Assembly (NCBI GenBank): GCA_031261485.1
Contig: JAISJO010000079.1
Coordinates: 1-41,985, forward strand
DNA: 41,985 nt
DNA from: Propionibacteriaceae bacterium
GTDB taxonomy: Bacteria; Actinomycetota; Actinomycetes; Propionibacteriales; Propionibacteriaceae
Direction: 5' to 3'
Position numbers and translations under genes: made by a program. Below, in pieces: positions 1-8,286 of the stretch (within the stretch, counting starts at the first letter, position 1; each line of letters starts with the position of its first letter). The notes under the pieces were generated by a model that worked only from the letters and a program-made list of their open reading frames with translations, was not told where the DNA came from and made no database searches.

Positions 1-277
1 CCCTGCGTTCCAGTTCGGCCAACCCGAGGTGTGCCTTGTTCGGTTGGGCATCGGGATGGAGCAAGTGCCCACGATAGTACGTCCAGAACTCACGCGGATG
101 CCTCACGAAGAAGGAGTGAGACACAATCTCCTCCGGAGCATAGGTTGTGCCCAAGTCTTGGAAGAAGAGCCCATCGGCGGAACGGAAGTCTGGGATGCCT
201 GATTCTGTGGACACACCTGCCCCGCCGAAGAAGACGATACGTTGGCTCGCTTCGATGATCTCGCTCAACGTCGCCAT
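1..277 (-). CDS. Sir2-family NAD-dependent protein deacetylase (partial, N-terminal part)
   Basis: This is the first 92 codons of a sirtuin; the rest lies beyond the left edge. The sequence starts MATLSEIIEASQRIVFFGGA and carries the sirtuin NAD-binding signature GAGVSTESGIPDFRS at about residues 19-33. This is followed by a helix-rich stretch (SHSFFVRHPREFWTYYRGHL) typical of bacterial CobB-type enzymes. Sirtuins remove acyl groups from protein lysines, using NAD+, in the cytoplasm. The ATG at 277 lies one base after the stop of the upstream hydrolase (TGACATG), and an AGGAGG Shine-Dalgarno sits in the last codons of that gene, so the two are probably translationally coupled. The catalytic His and the zinc-finger cysteines are outside the window, so activity cannot be judged. 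Confidence 0.9.
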   Translation of the reverse strand, partial: MATLSEIIEASQRIVFFGGAGVSTESGIPDFRSADGLFFQDLGTTYAPEEIVSHSFFVRHPREFWTYYRGHLLHPDAQPNKAHLGLAELERR

Positions 278-278
278 G

Positions 279-1421
279 TCATCCCTCCTGGGCTTCGGCC
301 TCTGCGATTGCCTCGGCGGCCTTGTCCTGTGCGACGCGACCACGCACGTACGACAGTTCCCAACGCCTCACTTCGTCAAAGAACCGTTGTCGGACATCGA
401 GTCTGGACATGGACACGTCGTGCAAAGCCCCCGCCAACCGCACCAAGGTCACATGCCATCCCAACTGATGGGCACGCGCTGCGATACGGTCCGCGTTCAG
501 AGCCAGGTCCGACGTCATGGCCTCTTCGCAGTACTCCCTCACGTCCGAGGATCGCGTGGATGTGGCGACGAGAACAGGGCAGTCAACGTGCAGCCCTTCA
601 GCGATGCGATCATGTCCGCGCACGACAGCCCTGAGCCATCCAGGACGCACAGGGTAAGACTCATTGCGCTTCAGTCGCAGGTCGTAGTCCCACTCGCCGT
701 AAAAGTCCTTGTGAAGCGTGCGCCCGTACAGGTCGTTCTCGGCTTGGGGAATGACCATGGTGGGCGAAGCAACAGCCAGCCCCTTCATGATGGGCGGAGT
801 CAAAGCGCGGAACAGGGCCGACCCTTGCATGTCGACCCACGGAGAATTGAGGACGACGCCCGCGAAAGTCTTGGGACGGTCATTGGCGTACAAGCACGCC
901 GTCAGGCCACCGGTCGAATGCCCAGACAGGAGGAGCAAGGAATGGTCGGCGGAGATGACCTCGATGGCCGCGTCCAGTTCCTGGTAGTAGTCATCGACCG
1001 AATCCATGTACCCGAACAACTCCCCCTCTTGGAAGCTGCGCCCGTACCTGTGCAAGTCGATGGCGTAGAAGTCGTATCCCAAGTCCTCCCAGAACTGGGC
1101 GAGATGTGGCTGGTAGAAGTACTCGTTCCATCCGTGGATGTGCAGAATCGCTCGACGCCGACGCGATTCGTGGGCTCTGACGAGAGTGGCGATGAGTGTG
1201 CCCTCGGGTTCCTCTTCCAAGTGCGGACGGTCGAACATCCTGTAGGTGCGAACCTCGAACCCGTCAAGGAGCACATCGGGACTCCACTTGTCGTCCCATT
1301 GAGGTTGCTGAGTTTCGACTGGCGACACATCAGGCCCGAGGTCTTCGGCATGACCCGGCACAAGTGACCTCCACTTAGAGATCAGGAGTGCGACTCCAGC
1401 CTTGGGTGATTTGCTGTCCAT
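279..1421 (-). CDS. alpha/beta hydrolase (serine aminopeptidase S33 / monoacylglycerol-lipase-like)
   Basis: A 380-residue cytoplasmic alpha/beta-hydrolase without signal peptide or membrane segment. The oxyanion-hole strand HIHGWNE is at about 94-100. The nucleophile elbow GHSTGG gives Ser169, and GALHDV gives the probable catalytic His334. The arrangement matches Hydrolase_4/S33 lipases that act on acyl esters, but the substrate cannot be read from the sequence. The start at 1421 has GGAGGA five bases upstream. The gene follows DUF3073 on the same strand with a 60-base gap and overlaps functionally with the sirtuin behind it (stop and next start one base apart). A deacylase pair, hydrolase plus sirtuin, is possible but only inferred. 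Confidence 0.85.
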   Translation of the reverse strand: MDSKSPKAGVALLISKWRSLVPGHAEDLGPDVSPVETQQPQWDDKWSPDVLLDGFEVRTYRMFDRPHLEEEPEGTLIATLVRAHESRRRRAILHIHGWNEYFYQPHLAQFWEDLGYDFYAIDLHRYGRSFQEGELFGYMDSVDDYYQELDAAIEVISADHSLLLLSGHSTGGLTACLYANDRPKTFAGVVLNSPWVDMQGSALFRALTPPIMKGLAVASPTMVIPQAENDLYGRTLHKDFYGEWDYDLRLKRNESYPVRPGWLRAVVRGHDRIAEGLHVDCPVLVATSTRSSDVREYCEEAMTSDLALNADRIAARAHQLGWHVTLVRLAGALHDVSMSRLDVRQRFFDEVRRWELSYVRGRVAQDKAAEAIAEAEAQEG

Positions 1422-1481
1422 TTTTCCTCCATCCGCTCGTGCGAATGTTACTCCTGGATGGCTGAGCTAACACTGACTTTC

Positions 1482-1709
1482 CTAGTTGGTGTCTTCGTCG
1501 TCCTCGTCGGGATAGTCACCATACTCATCTTCTAAGTCTTCGTCGTCTTCAGAGTATTTGTCTGCGAGATCAGCATAAGCAAGAGGAATGTCACCTTGTG
1601 ATGACTTCCTCAGCTCTTCTGCTAGAGATGCGAAGTCGGTGTCTTGCGACCGATACTTCAATTCACGAGCGACTTTCGTCTGCTTTGCCTTTTGACGGCC
1701 GCGCCCCAT
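1482..1709 (-). CDS. DUF3073 family small acidic-tailed protein
   Basis: A 75-residue protein. It starts with the conserved basic segment MGRGRQKAKQTKVARELKY, then a TDFASLAEEL helix, and ends in a strongly acidic tail rich in D and E (about residues 50-75). This is the actinobacterial DUF3073 family, which is commonly found next to purM, as here; its function is unknown. I start it at the ATG at 1709 rather than 39 bases further upstream. AGGAGG lies eight bases before it, and family members begin MGRGRQKAKQ. The basic head and acidic tail suggest interaction with nucleic acid or another protein, but that is inference. Confidence 0.9.
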   Translation of the reverse strand: MGRGRQKAKQTKVARELKYRSQDTDFASLAEELRKSSQGDIPLAYADLADKYSEDDEDLEDEYGDYPDEDDEDTN

Positions 1710-1841
1710 TGGGTCAGCCTCCTTCGCTCGCGGTACTGGCCGCGCCATCCATGTGTCCGTTTATTCGTGACAATAAGGTTACCCTTTCTTGGACCACAAC
1801 CCCAAACTGTCCAGATGGCGCGCTGGGAAGGGCACCTACGG

Positions 1842-2894
1842 TCAGGCGTATTGTCCGTACAACTGTACGGCAGTGTCACCGGGGCGACGCAAACGCACCG
1901 TGCCGGCGTCCCAGGAGGAAATGCCTCGCTGGCCCAAGAGTGCCTGAGCGGGAGCCACAGAAGTCTCAGGCAGAATCATCACCATGCCCACCCCCATATT
2001 GAGGCTCGCCTCGATATCTGGGGTCGAGACGTCACCCACTGTCTGAACCAGAGCAAAGATGGGCTGGGGACTCCACGTGGCCCGGTCGATGGTGGCAGAG
2101 AATGGGTCAGGGATGACGCGGGCCAAATTGTTGGCCAATCCCCCACCGGTGATGTGACTCATGGCATGTACTTCGGTGGCCCGGACGACGTCGAGGCAGT
2201 CCTTGGCGTACACCCTCGTCGGAGTGAGCAATTCTTCCCCGAGAGTGCGACCAAGCTCGTCCACATGGGCGTCGAGCCTCATGCCGCCTTGCTGAAGAAG
2301 GACGTGACGCACCAGGGAATATCCATTGGAATGCAGTCCTGACGAGGCCAAACACAAGACATGGTCGCCTTCCAGAATCCGGTGTGCTCCCAGAATATCG
2401 TCGTATTCCACCACCCCCGTGGTCGCGCCAGCCACGTCGTATTCGTCAGGGGCAAGCAGACCCGGATGCTCGGCGGTCTCTCCCCCGATGAGGGAAGCCC
2501 CTGCCTGGGCACATGCCCCAGCAATTCCTCGCACGATGGCGGCGATTCTTTCCGGCACCACCGAACCACAGGCGATGTAGTCAGTCACGAACAGCGGCTC
2601 AGCACCCACCACCACCAAGTCGTCCACGAGCATCCCGACCAAGTCGTATCCGATGGTGTCATGAATGTCCATGGCCGCAGCGATGGCCACCTTGGTCCCC
2701 ACTCCGTCCGTCGACGTCGCCAAGACGGGATGGGAGTACTTCTTGAGCCCCTCAGCATCGAAGAATCCTGCGAACCCGCCCAGACCGCCTATGACTTCTG
2801 GGCGCCGGGTTGATTCCACATGGGCCTTCATCAAGGCGACGGCCTTCTCCCCTGCCTCGATATCCACTCCGGCTTGGGCATATGCGGATGTCAT
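1842..2894 (-). CDS. purM: phosphoribosylformylglycinamidine cyclo-ligase (AIR synthetase)
   Basis: PurM closes the imidazole ring of FGAM to give AIR, using ATP, in the fifth step of de novo purine synthesis. The 350-residue length is normal. The N-terminus YAQAGVDIEAGEKAVALMK is characteristic. ATP- and substrate-binding segments are visible: ATSTDGVGTKVAIA, DLVGMLVDDLVVVGAEPLF, GGETAEHPGLL and the C-terminal HITGGGLANNLARV. The start at 2894 has AAGGAG seven bases upstream. It is 26 bases downstream of purF on the same strand, so the two are almost certainly one operon. Confidence 0.97.
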   Translation of the reverse strand: MTSAYAQAGVDIEAGEKAVALMKAHVESTRRPEVIGGLGGFAGFFDAEGLKKYSHPVLATSTDGVGTKVAIAAAMDIHDTIGYDLVGMLVDDLVVVGAEPLFVTDYIACGSVVPERIAAIVRGIAGACAQAGASLIGGETAEHPGLLAPDEYDVAGATTGVVEYDDILGAHRILEGDHVLCLASSGLHSNGYSLVRHVLLQQGGMRLDAHVDELGRTLGEELLTPTRVYAKDCLDVVRATEVHAMSHITGGGLANNLARVIPDPFSATIDRATWSPQPIFALVQTVGDVSTPDIEASLNMGVGMVMILPETSVAPAQALLGQRGISSWDAGTVRLRRPGDTAVQLYGQYA

Positions 2895-2920
2895 CGTGTC
2901 TCCTTCAGACTTGGTGGGAA

Positions 2921-4408
2921 TCAGTCATGGGTGCTCGCGGCTCTCACCACAAGTCCCTTCTTGTACGTTGCTTGGCCCAGTCCCGATTCAGGCAATCCCA
3001 GACGGCGCGCGTCACCGGGAGGCGCGGTCACCACGTATTTCCCGTCGAAACAAGCGCAGCACAGGTTCTCGGGTTCTTGATGCGTGGCGGCGATGAGCGA
3101 GTCCAGCGAGATGTAGCCCAGGGAGTCAGCCCCTATGGCACGAGCGATTTCGTCCACATCCATGTGCGTGGCAATCAACTCCTCGGGGTCCGCGAAGTCG
3201 ATTCCGTAGAAGCATGGCCATCTCACCGGCGGAGACGAGATACGCACATGGACCTCGGCGGCCCCCGCTTGCCGCAGCATGGCGACGACCTGCTGTTGAG
3301 TGTTCCCGCGCACGATGGAGTCGTCGACGACAACGATGCGCTTGCCAGCGACCACTCTCTTGAGTGGGTTGAGCTTGAGTCGGATGCCCAGTTGGCGAAG
3401 GTGCTGGGAAGGCTGGATGAAGGTGCGTCCCACGTAGGCATTCTTGACGAGGCCCTGACCATATTGAATGCCGGAACCAGCGGCGTACCCGATTGCGGCG
3501 GGGGTCCCGGAGTCGGGCACAGGTATGACCAAGTCAGCGCGAACTGGACATTCTTTGGCGAGCAGCATGCCAATCTTCACACGGACGTTGTGGATCATGC
3601 GACCCTCCAACACCGAGTCGGGCCGGGAAAGATAGACGTATTCGAAGACGCACCCTCTCGGCTCAGGCTTTGCGAACCTTATCGATGTCACGCCATCCGC
3701 GTCGATGCGTATCGCCTCGCCCGGTTCCACGTCGCGCACAAAGTCAGCTCCCACGATATCCAGCGCAGCAGTCTCGGAGGCCACAACCCAACCACCATCC
3801 ATGCGTCCCAGACACAGAGGCCTCATTCCGTGCCTGTCGCGGGCCGCGTACAAGGCGTCCGTTGTGAGGAAGACAAGGGAAAACGCGCCGTCGAGGCGAG
3901 GAAGGACCGCCTGGATCGCTTGGTCCACAGGACCGGGCTGTGCGGCGAGCAGACCTGTGAGAATGGCGGTGTCCGTGGTGGAATCCATGCGTGTCTTGAC
4001 AGGCACAGGCGTCAGCGGAGCGATGGTGGCCAACCATTCCCGAAGAGCCCCCGTGTTCGTCAAGTTGCCGTTGTGGGCCAGCGCGATGTCACCCCATGGA
4101 GTCGAGCCAAAGGTGGGTTGGGCGTTCTCCCACTGGGATGCGCCTGTGGTCGAATACCGGGTGTGCCCGATGGCGATATTGCCCGTCAGGGAGGTCAGTG
4201 CGGCTTCGTTGAAGACCTGGGAGACCAGCCCCATGTCCTTGTACACCATGATGCGCTCGTCGTCAGCCACAGCGATGCCTGCCGATTCCTGGCCTCGATG
4301 CTGGAGGGCGTACAACCCGAAGTATGTGATGCGGGCCACGACCTGCGAAGGGGCCCAGATGCCGAATACGCCACACTCACAACGGGGAGAATCGTGGCGT
4401 TCCATCAC
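2921..4408 (-). CDS. purF: amidophosphoribosyltransferase (glutamine PRPP amidotransferase)
   Basis: PurF makes phosphoribosylamine from PRPP and glutamine, the committed step of purine synthesis. The 495-residue protein has a short propeptide before the N-terminal nucleophile cysteine (Cys12 in CGVFGIW), then an Ntn glutaminase domain (YGLYALQHRGQESAGIAV) and a phosphoribosyltransferase domain with the PRPP loop VVVDDSIVRGNT. Cysteines in RGCVFEY, RWPCFYGID and NLCCACF match the [4Fe-4S] ligands of the Bacillus-type enzyme. The GTG at 4408 is preceded at six bases by TAGGGT, which suggests leaderless translation. The ATG one codon later (4405) is an alternative start. purM follows. Confidence 0.96.
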   Translation of the reverse strand: MMERHDSPRCECGVFGIWAPSQVVARITYFGLYALQHRGQESAGIAVADDERIMVYKDMGLVSQVFNEAALTSLTGNIAIGHTRYSTTGASQWENAQPTFGSTPWGDIALAHNGNLTNTGALREWLATIAPLTPVPVKTRMDSTTDTAILTGLLAAQPGPVDQAIQAVLPRLDGAFSLVFLTTDALYAARDRHGMRPLCLGRMDGGWVVASETAALDIVGADFVRDVEPGEAIRIDADGVTSIRFAKPEPRGCVFEYVYLSRPDSVLEGRMIHNVRVKIGMLLAKECPVRADLVIPVPDSGTPAAIGYAAGSGIQYGQGLVKNAYVGRTFIQPSQHLRQLGIRLKLNPLKRVVAGKRIVVVDDSIVRGNTQQQVVAMLRQAGAAEVHVRISSPPVRWPCFYGIDFADPEELIATHMDVDEIARAIGADSLGYISLDSLIAATHQEPENLCCACFDGKYVVTAPPGDARRLGLPESGLGQATYKKGLVVRAASTHD

Positions 4409-4414
4409 ACCCCT

Positions 4415-4420
4415 ACCCTA
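4415..4420 (-). promoter_or_regulatory. putative -10 box of a leaderless purF promoter
   Basis: TAGGGT ends six bases before the GTG start of purF, so transcription would begin on or next to the start codon. No well-placed Shine-Dalgarno serves that GTG. No clear -35 box is visible. Confidence 0.45.
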
Positions 4421-4504
4421 GTGGGTTTCTGTAAGAACGTGAACCAACGTCCACTGCTCTGCGGTCGAGGATACGTGTAATGCCACTTCATAGAACTCAG
4501 TAAA

Positions 4505-5818
4505 TCAGTCGGTCAAGGAGGCGGCACGCTGGAGGAAACCCACCTGCGCTTCGACCGTCTTCACCAGGTCCGACAAAGACACTGACTCATTGGGTGAGTG
4601 CATTCGGGAGTCGGGATCGGCGATGCCCGTCACCAAGAACTCAGCGGCAGGGAAAGCCTCGTGCAGCTCTCCGACAAGGGGAATCGCACCACCTTGGCCA
4701 ATCGCCACCGGGGCGACGCCGAAGGCCTGCGTGTACGCCGCCATGCCCGCCTGGACCAGCGGCCCGTCGATGGGCACCTGCCCAGGATTGCCCGCAGCAC
4801 CACGCTCGACTTCGACGTGCGCGCCCCAGGGCGCATGGGACGTCAGATGAGCCACGAGCGCCTCCAAGGCGGCGGCGGCTTCCATGCCCGGCGGGACACG
4901 CAGCGAGATGCGGGCCGTCGCGGACGGAAGGAGGGTGTTGGAGGATTCCTCCACACTGACCGCGTCGATACCAATGACCGAAACTGATGGCTTGGCCCAC
5001 AGGCGTTCGGCGATGGGGCCCGAACCAAGTTGGCTGACGCCGTCAAGGAGCCCGGCGTCCGCGCGGAACTGCTCAGAGTCGTAATCCACGTCGAAGTCGA
5101 CTGCGGTCGTCAAGCCCGCGATGGCGACGTTGCCCTCCGCGTCATGGAGACTGGCCATGAGTCGGCACAGGGCCGTCAGGGCGTCAGGGGCGACGCCGCC
5201 AAACTGGCCGGAGTGGAGGGCGTGATCCAGAGTCGACACCTTGACCACACAATCGCACACACCCCGCAGGCTCGTCGTGAAAGCGGGCTCCCCCACCTTC
5301 CAGTTCCCGGCGTCGAGGATGACGTAGGCGTCCGCGCGAATCTCGTCGACGTGGTCGCGGATGAAGTCCAAAATGTGAGGCGATCCGATTTCCTCCTCGC
5401 CTTCGATGAAGACGGTCACACCGATGGGCGGTTTGCCGTCGAACGCTCGCAGAGTCTCGACATGGCAGGCGACTCCGCCCTTGTCATCGGCGGTTCCGCG
5501 CCCAAAGAGTCGGTCGCCTGCTGGAGTCACCGTCAGGGGGTCATGGACCCACACGCCACGGTCGCCGATGGGTTGCACATCGTGGTGCGAATAGAAGCAC
5601 ACGGTCGGCTTGCCCTCAGGGGCGGGGAAACGTGCGATGATGGCCGGTGCGCATGGCCCGTCGATGACTTGTACATCCGGGCATCCCACCTCGCGCAGCA
5701 TGTCAGCGATGGTCTCCGCCGATGTCTTCAGGTCCCCGGCGTGATTCAGGAGCGCGCCGATGGAAGGGATGGGGACGATACGATTCAGGTCAGCGATGAG
5801 GTTTTCTGCGATAGTCAT
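4505..5818 (-). CDS. M20 family dipeptidase / metallopeptidase
   Basis: A 437-residue zinc peptidase of the M20/M25/M40 clan, related to cytosolic non-specific dipeptidases and ArgE/DapE. Metal-site motifs are intact: SHHDVQP at 77-83 (His78, Asp80), GRGTADDKGG with the bridging Asp111, and EGEEEIGS at 139-146 supplying the general-base Glu. A lid/dimerisation domain follows (ALHSGQFGGVAPDALTAL). There is no signal peptide, so it should act on peptides in the cytoplasm. Its exact substrate is unknown. The ATG at 5818 lacks a Shine-Dalgarno but has TAAAGT seven bases upstream. It diverges from the copper operon; the 107-base gap must hold both promoters. Confidence 0.9.
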   Translation of the reverse strand: MTIAENLIADLNRIVPIPSIGALLNHAGDLKTSAETIADMLREVGCPDVQVIDGPCAPAIIARFPAPEGKPTVCFYSHHDVQPIGDRGVWVHDPLTVTPAGDRLFGRGTADDKGGVACHVETLRAFDGKPPIGVTVFIEGEEEIGSPHILDFIRDHVDEIRADAYVILDAGNWKVGEPAFTTSLRGVCDCVVKVSTLDHALHSGQFGGVAPDALTALCRLMASLHDAEGNVAIAGLTTAVDFDVDYDSEQFRADAGLLDGVSQLGSGPIAERLWAKPSVSVIGIDAVSVEESSNTLLPSATARISLRVPPGMEAAAALEALVAHLTSHAPWGAHVEVERGAAGNPGQVPIDGPLVQAGMAAYTQAFGVAPVAIGQGGAIPLVGELHEAFPAAEFLVTGIADPDSRMHSPNESVSLSDLVKTVEAQVGFLQRAASLTD

Positions 5819-5825
5819 GGGGGTA

Positions 5826-5831
5826 ACTTTA
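5826..5831 (-). promoter_or_regulatory. putative -10 box of a leaderless dipeptidase promoter
   Basis: TAAAGT lies seven bases before the ATG of the M20 dipeptidase. The only AAGG upstream is too far away to be a good ribosome-binding site. Confidence 0.4.
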
Positions 5832-5913
5832 CCTTCTCCTTGAATACGCCCGAATGGTCCCCAGCGGCCCTGTCCGCATGGACGTCATGGGAACGCCTCC
5901 ACACTCCCCGTGG

Positions 5914-5919
5914 CACAAT
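5914..5919 (+). promoter_or_regulatory. putative extended -10 box of copA
   Basis: CACAAT, preceded by TGG (5911-5913) as in extended -10 promoters, ends six bases before the GTG chosen as the copA start. This supports leaderless initiation. I see no recognisable CsoR or CueR operator. Confidence 0.4.
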
Positions 5920-5925
5920 GGATAT

Positions 5926-8286
5926 GTGGGAACGACACTCGATTTTGATATTGGCGGAATGACCTGTGCGTCTTGCTCGGCTCGAATCGAGAAGAAACTC
6001 GGCAAGTTGCCTGGGGTCACAGCCGCGGTCAACCTCGCCACGGAGAAGGCGAGCGTCGTGGTCCCTGAAGGGACGACCGCCCAGGACATCATCGCCGCTG
6101 TCGAGGGTGCCGGGTACACGGCCAAGCTGATCGTGCCTCCCGCGCCTGCCGCTCGCCAGTCGAGAACTCTTTCTGCTGCGGAATCGGTCTCCCCCGACTC
6201 GGATGATGGCGAGGACCCAGCCGATATCGCCGCTCGCGCTCTTCTCCAGAAACTCATCATCTGCATCGCGTTGACCCTCCCCGTCCTTCTCATGGCGATG
6301 ATTCCGCCCCTCCAGTTTGAGTACTGGCAGTGGTTGAGTCTCACTTTGGCTTCCCCTGTCGCCATCTGGGGAGCCTGGGGGTTCCACCGAGGGATGGCGG
6401 TCAACCTGCGTCACGGTGCGGCCACCATGGACACCCTGATTTCCATGGGTGTGCTCGCGTCCTATATCTGGAGCTTGTACGCCCTGTTCTTCGGGGGCGC
6501 GGGGATGCCGGGCATGAGGATGCCCTTCGAATGGATGCCTTCGCGTTCGGACGGGTCAGCCACCATTTACCTCGAAGTCGCTTCCACCATCACTGTGTTG
6601 ATACTTGTCGGACGGTATTTCGAGGCGCGGGCCAAGCGTCGTTCCTCTGCCGCGATCCGAGCACTGATGGATATGGGCGCCAAAGATGTGGCAGTGGTGT
6701 ACGAGGGAGTCGAGACGCGAATTCCCATCACCCAACTCCAAGTGGGCGACGAGTTCCTTGTGCGCCCTGGCGAGAAAGTGGCGACTGACGGGATGGTCGT
6801 CGATGGGGTCTCGGCGCTGGATGAGTCGATGTTGACTGGTGAATCCGTCCCGCGCGATGTGACTATTGGAGACACGGTCACCGGTGCCACTCTCAACGCT
6901 TCTGGACGTTTGGTTGTACGTGCGACGCGCGTTGGCGCGGACACCCAACTCGCCCAGATGGCCCGCCTCATCGAACAGGCACAGATGGGCAAAGCGCCCG
7001 TGCAGCGGTTGGCGGACAAGGTGGCCGGGGTCTTCGTGCCCATCGTCATCGCCATCGCTCTCGCCACCCTGGCAGGCTGGCTCCTGTATTCCCACAACTC
7101 GGTTCAGGCGTTCTCGGCAGCCGTGGCCGTCTTGGTCATCGCCTGCCCGTGCGCCCTCGGACTGGCGACCCCAACCGCTCTCATGGTCGGCACGGGTAGA
7201 GGCGCACAACTAGGCATCCTCATCAAAGGCCCCGAGGTCCTGGAGTCCACCCGCGCCGTCGACACGATTGTCTTGGACAAGACGGGCACCATCACCACAG
7301 GTGAAATGTCCGTGGTGGAGGTTGTGACCGATGAGTCGGTTCCCTCGTCTGATGCTGAGACTGACAAGGATCTTCGCGCCCAAGTCCTGGCCTGGGCTGG
7401 GGCCGTGGAGTCGGGCTCGGAGCATCCTATTGCTCGCGCCATCGTCACAGCCGCTCGTGGCGCATCCTCCAATACGATTACTGACACCTCCCCCGCCAGC
7501 CCGATTCCCGACCTTGAGGCAACAGATTTCGTCTCTCACGGCGGGCTGGGCGTGGAAGCTCGCGTGGGCGATGCTCATGTTCTGGCCGGACGGCTGACTT
7601 GGGTGGCCGAATCCGCCTTCGTTCCTCCCTCCCTCTCCGACAAGGCCACGATGCTGGAAGCGGCCGGGAACACTGTGGTCGCACTCGCTTGGGACGGACA
7701 GGTCAGAGGGCTCATCGCCGTCGCTGACACCGCCAAACCCACGTCCGCACAAGCCATCGCCCAGTTCCGAACACTCGGGTTGACTCCCGTCCTGCTCACA
7801 GGTGACAATGCCAGCGTCGCGCACACTATCGGAGAAGCAGTCGGCATCGACCAAGTCATCGCCCAAGTCATGCCCGAAGACAAGGTACAAGTCGTGGCCG
7901 ACCTCCAGGCGAAAGGCAAAGTCGTCGCCATGGTGGGAGACGGAGTCAATGACGCGGCCGCACTCGCCCAAGCCGACCTTGGCATCGCCATGGGCGCTGG
8001 CACAGATGTCGCCATCGAGGCTTCCGACATCACGCTGGTCCGCAACGACCTCGTGGCCGCCGCCGATGCTGTGCGGCTGTCCAGGGCAACACTTGCCCGT
8101 ATCAAGGGTAATTTGTTCTGGGCCTTCGCGTACAACGTCGCGGCCATCCCCCTGGCCGTCCTGGGGCTCCTCAACCCCATGATCGCTGGCGCGGCGATGG
8201 CTTTCTCCTCGGTGTTCGTTGTGCAAAACTCCTTGTGGCTGCGTAGATTCCAGCCAACTCCGGCCCAAGGTTCGGTCACAAGATGA
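5926..8286 (+). CDS. copA: copper-translocating P1B-type ATPase
   Basis: A 786-residue Cu(I) efflux ATPase of the cytoplasmic membrane. The N-terminal heavy-metal-associated domain carries MTCASC (Cys14, Cys17). The membrane metal site is CPC (Cys407-Pro-Cys409 in CPCALGLATPT). The phosphorylation motif DKTGT starts at Asp451, the P1B HP motif is in SEHPIARAI, and the hinge motif GDGVND is at about 671-676. These residues mark it as a monovalent copper (or silver) pump. I start it at GTG 5926 because the frame further upstream has no ribosome-binding site and would add 24 residues unlike the family. It overlaps the next gene by four bases (ATGA), so the two are translationally coupled. Confidence 0.95.
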   Translation: MGTTLDFDIGGMTCASCSARIEKKLGKLPGVTAAVNLATEKASVVVPEGTTAQDIIAAVEGAGYTAKLIVPPAPAARQSRTLSAAESVSPDSDDGEDPADIAARALLQKLIICIALTLPVLLMAMIPPLQFEYWQWLSLTLASPVAIWGAWGFHRGMAVNLRHGAATMDTLISMGVLASYIWSLYALFFGGAGMPGMRMPFEWMPSRSDGSATIYLEVASTITVLILVGRYFEARAKRRSSAAIRALMDMGAKDVAVVYEGVETRIPITQLQVGDEFLVRPGEKVATDGMVVDGVSALDESMLTGESVPRDVTIGDTVTGATLNASGRLVVRATRVGADTQLAQMARLIEQAQMGKAPVQRLADKVAGVFVPIVIAIALATLAGWLLYSHNSVQAFSAAVAVLVIACPCALGLATPTALMVGTGRGAQLGILIKGPEVLESTRAVDTIVLDKTGTITTGEMSVVEVVTDESVPSSDAETDKDLRAQVLAWAGAVESGSEHPIARAIVTAARGASSNTITDTSPASPIPDLEATDFVSHGGLGVEARVGDAHVLAGRLTWVAESAFVPPSLSDKATMLEAAGNTVVALAWDGQVRGLIAVADTAKPTSAQAIAQFRTLGLTPVLLTGDNASVAHTIGEAVGIDQVIAQVMPEDKVQVVADLQAKGKVVAMVGDGVNDAAALAQADLGIAMGAGTDVAIEASDITLVRNDLVAAADAVRLSRATLARIKGNLFWAFAYNVAAIPLAVLGLLNPMIAGAAMAFSSVFVVQNSLWLRRFQPTPAQGSVTR

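Noticed and set aside
4409..4504. Purine riboswitch before purF
   Set aside because: I could not find the conserved riboswitch core, and the -10 box placed at the start codon leaves no leader.
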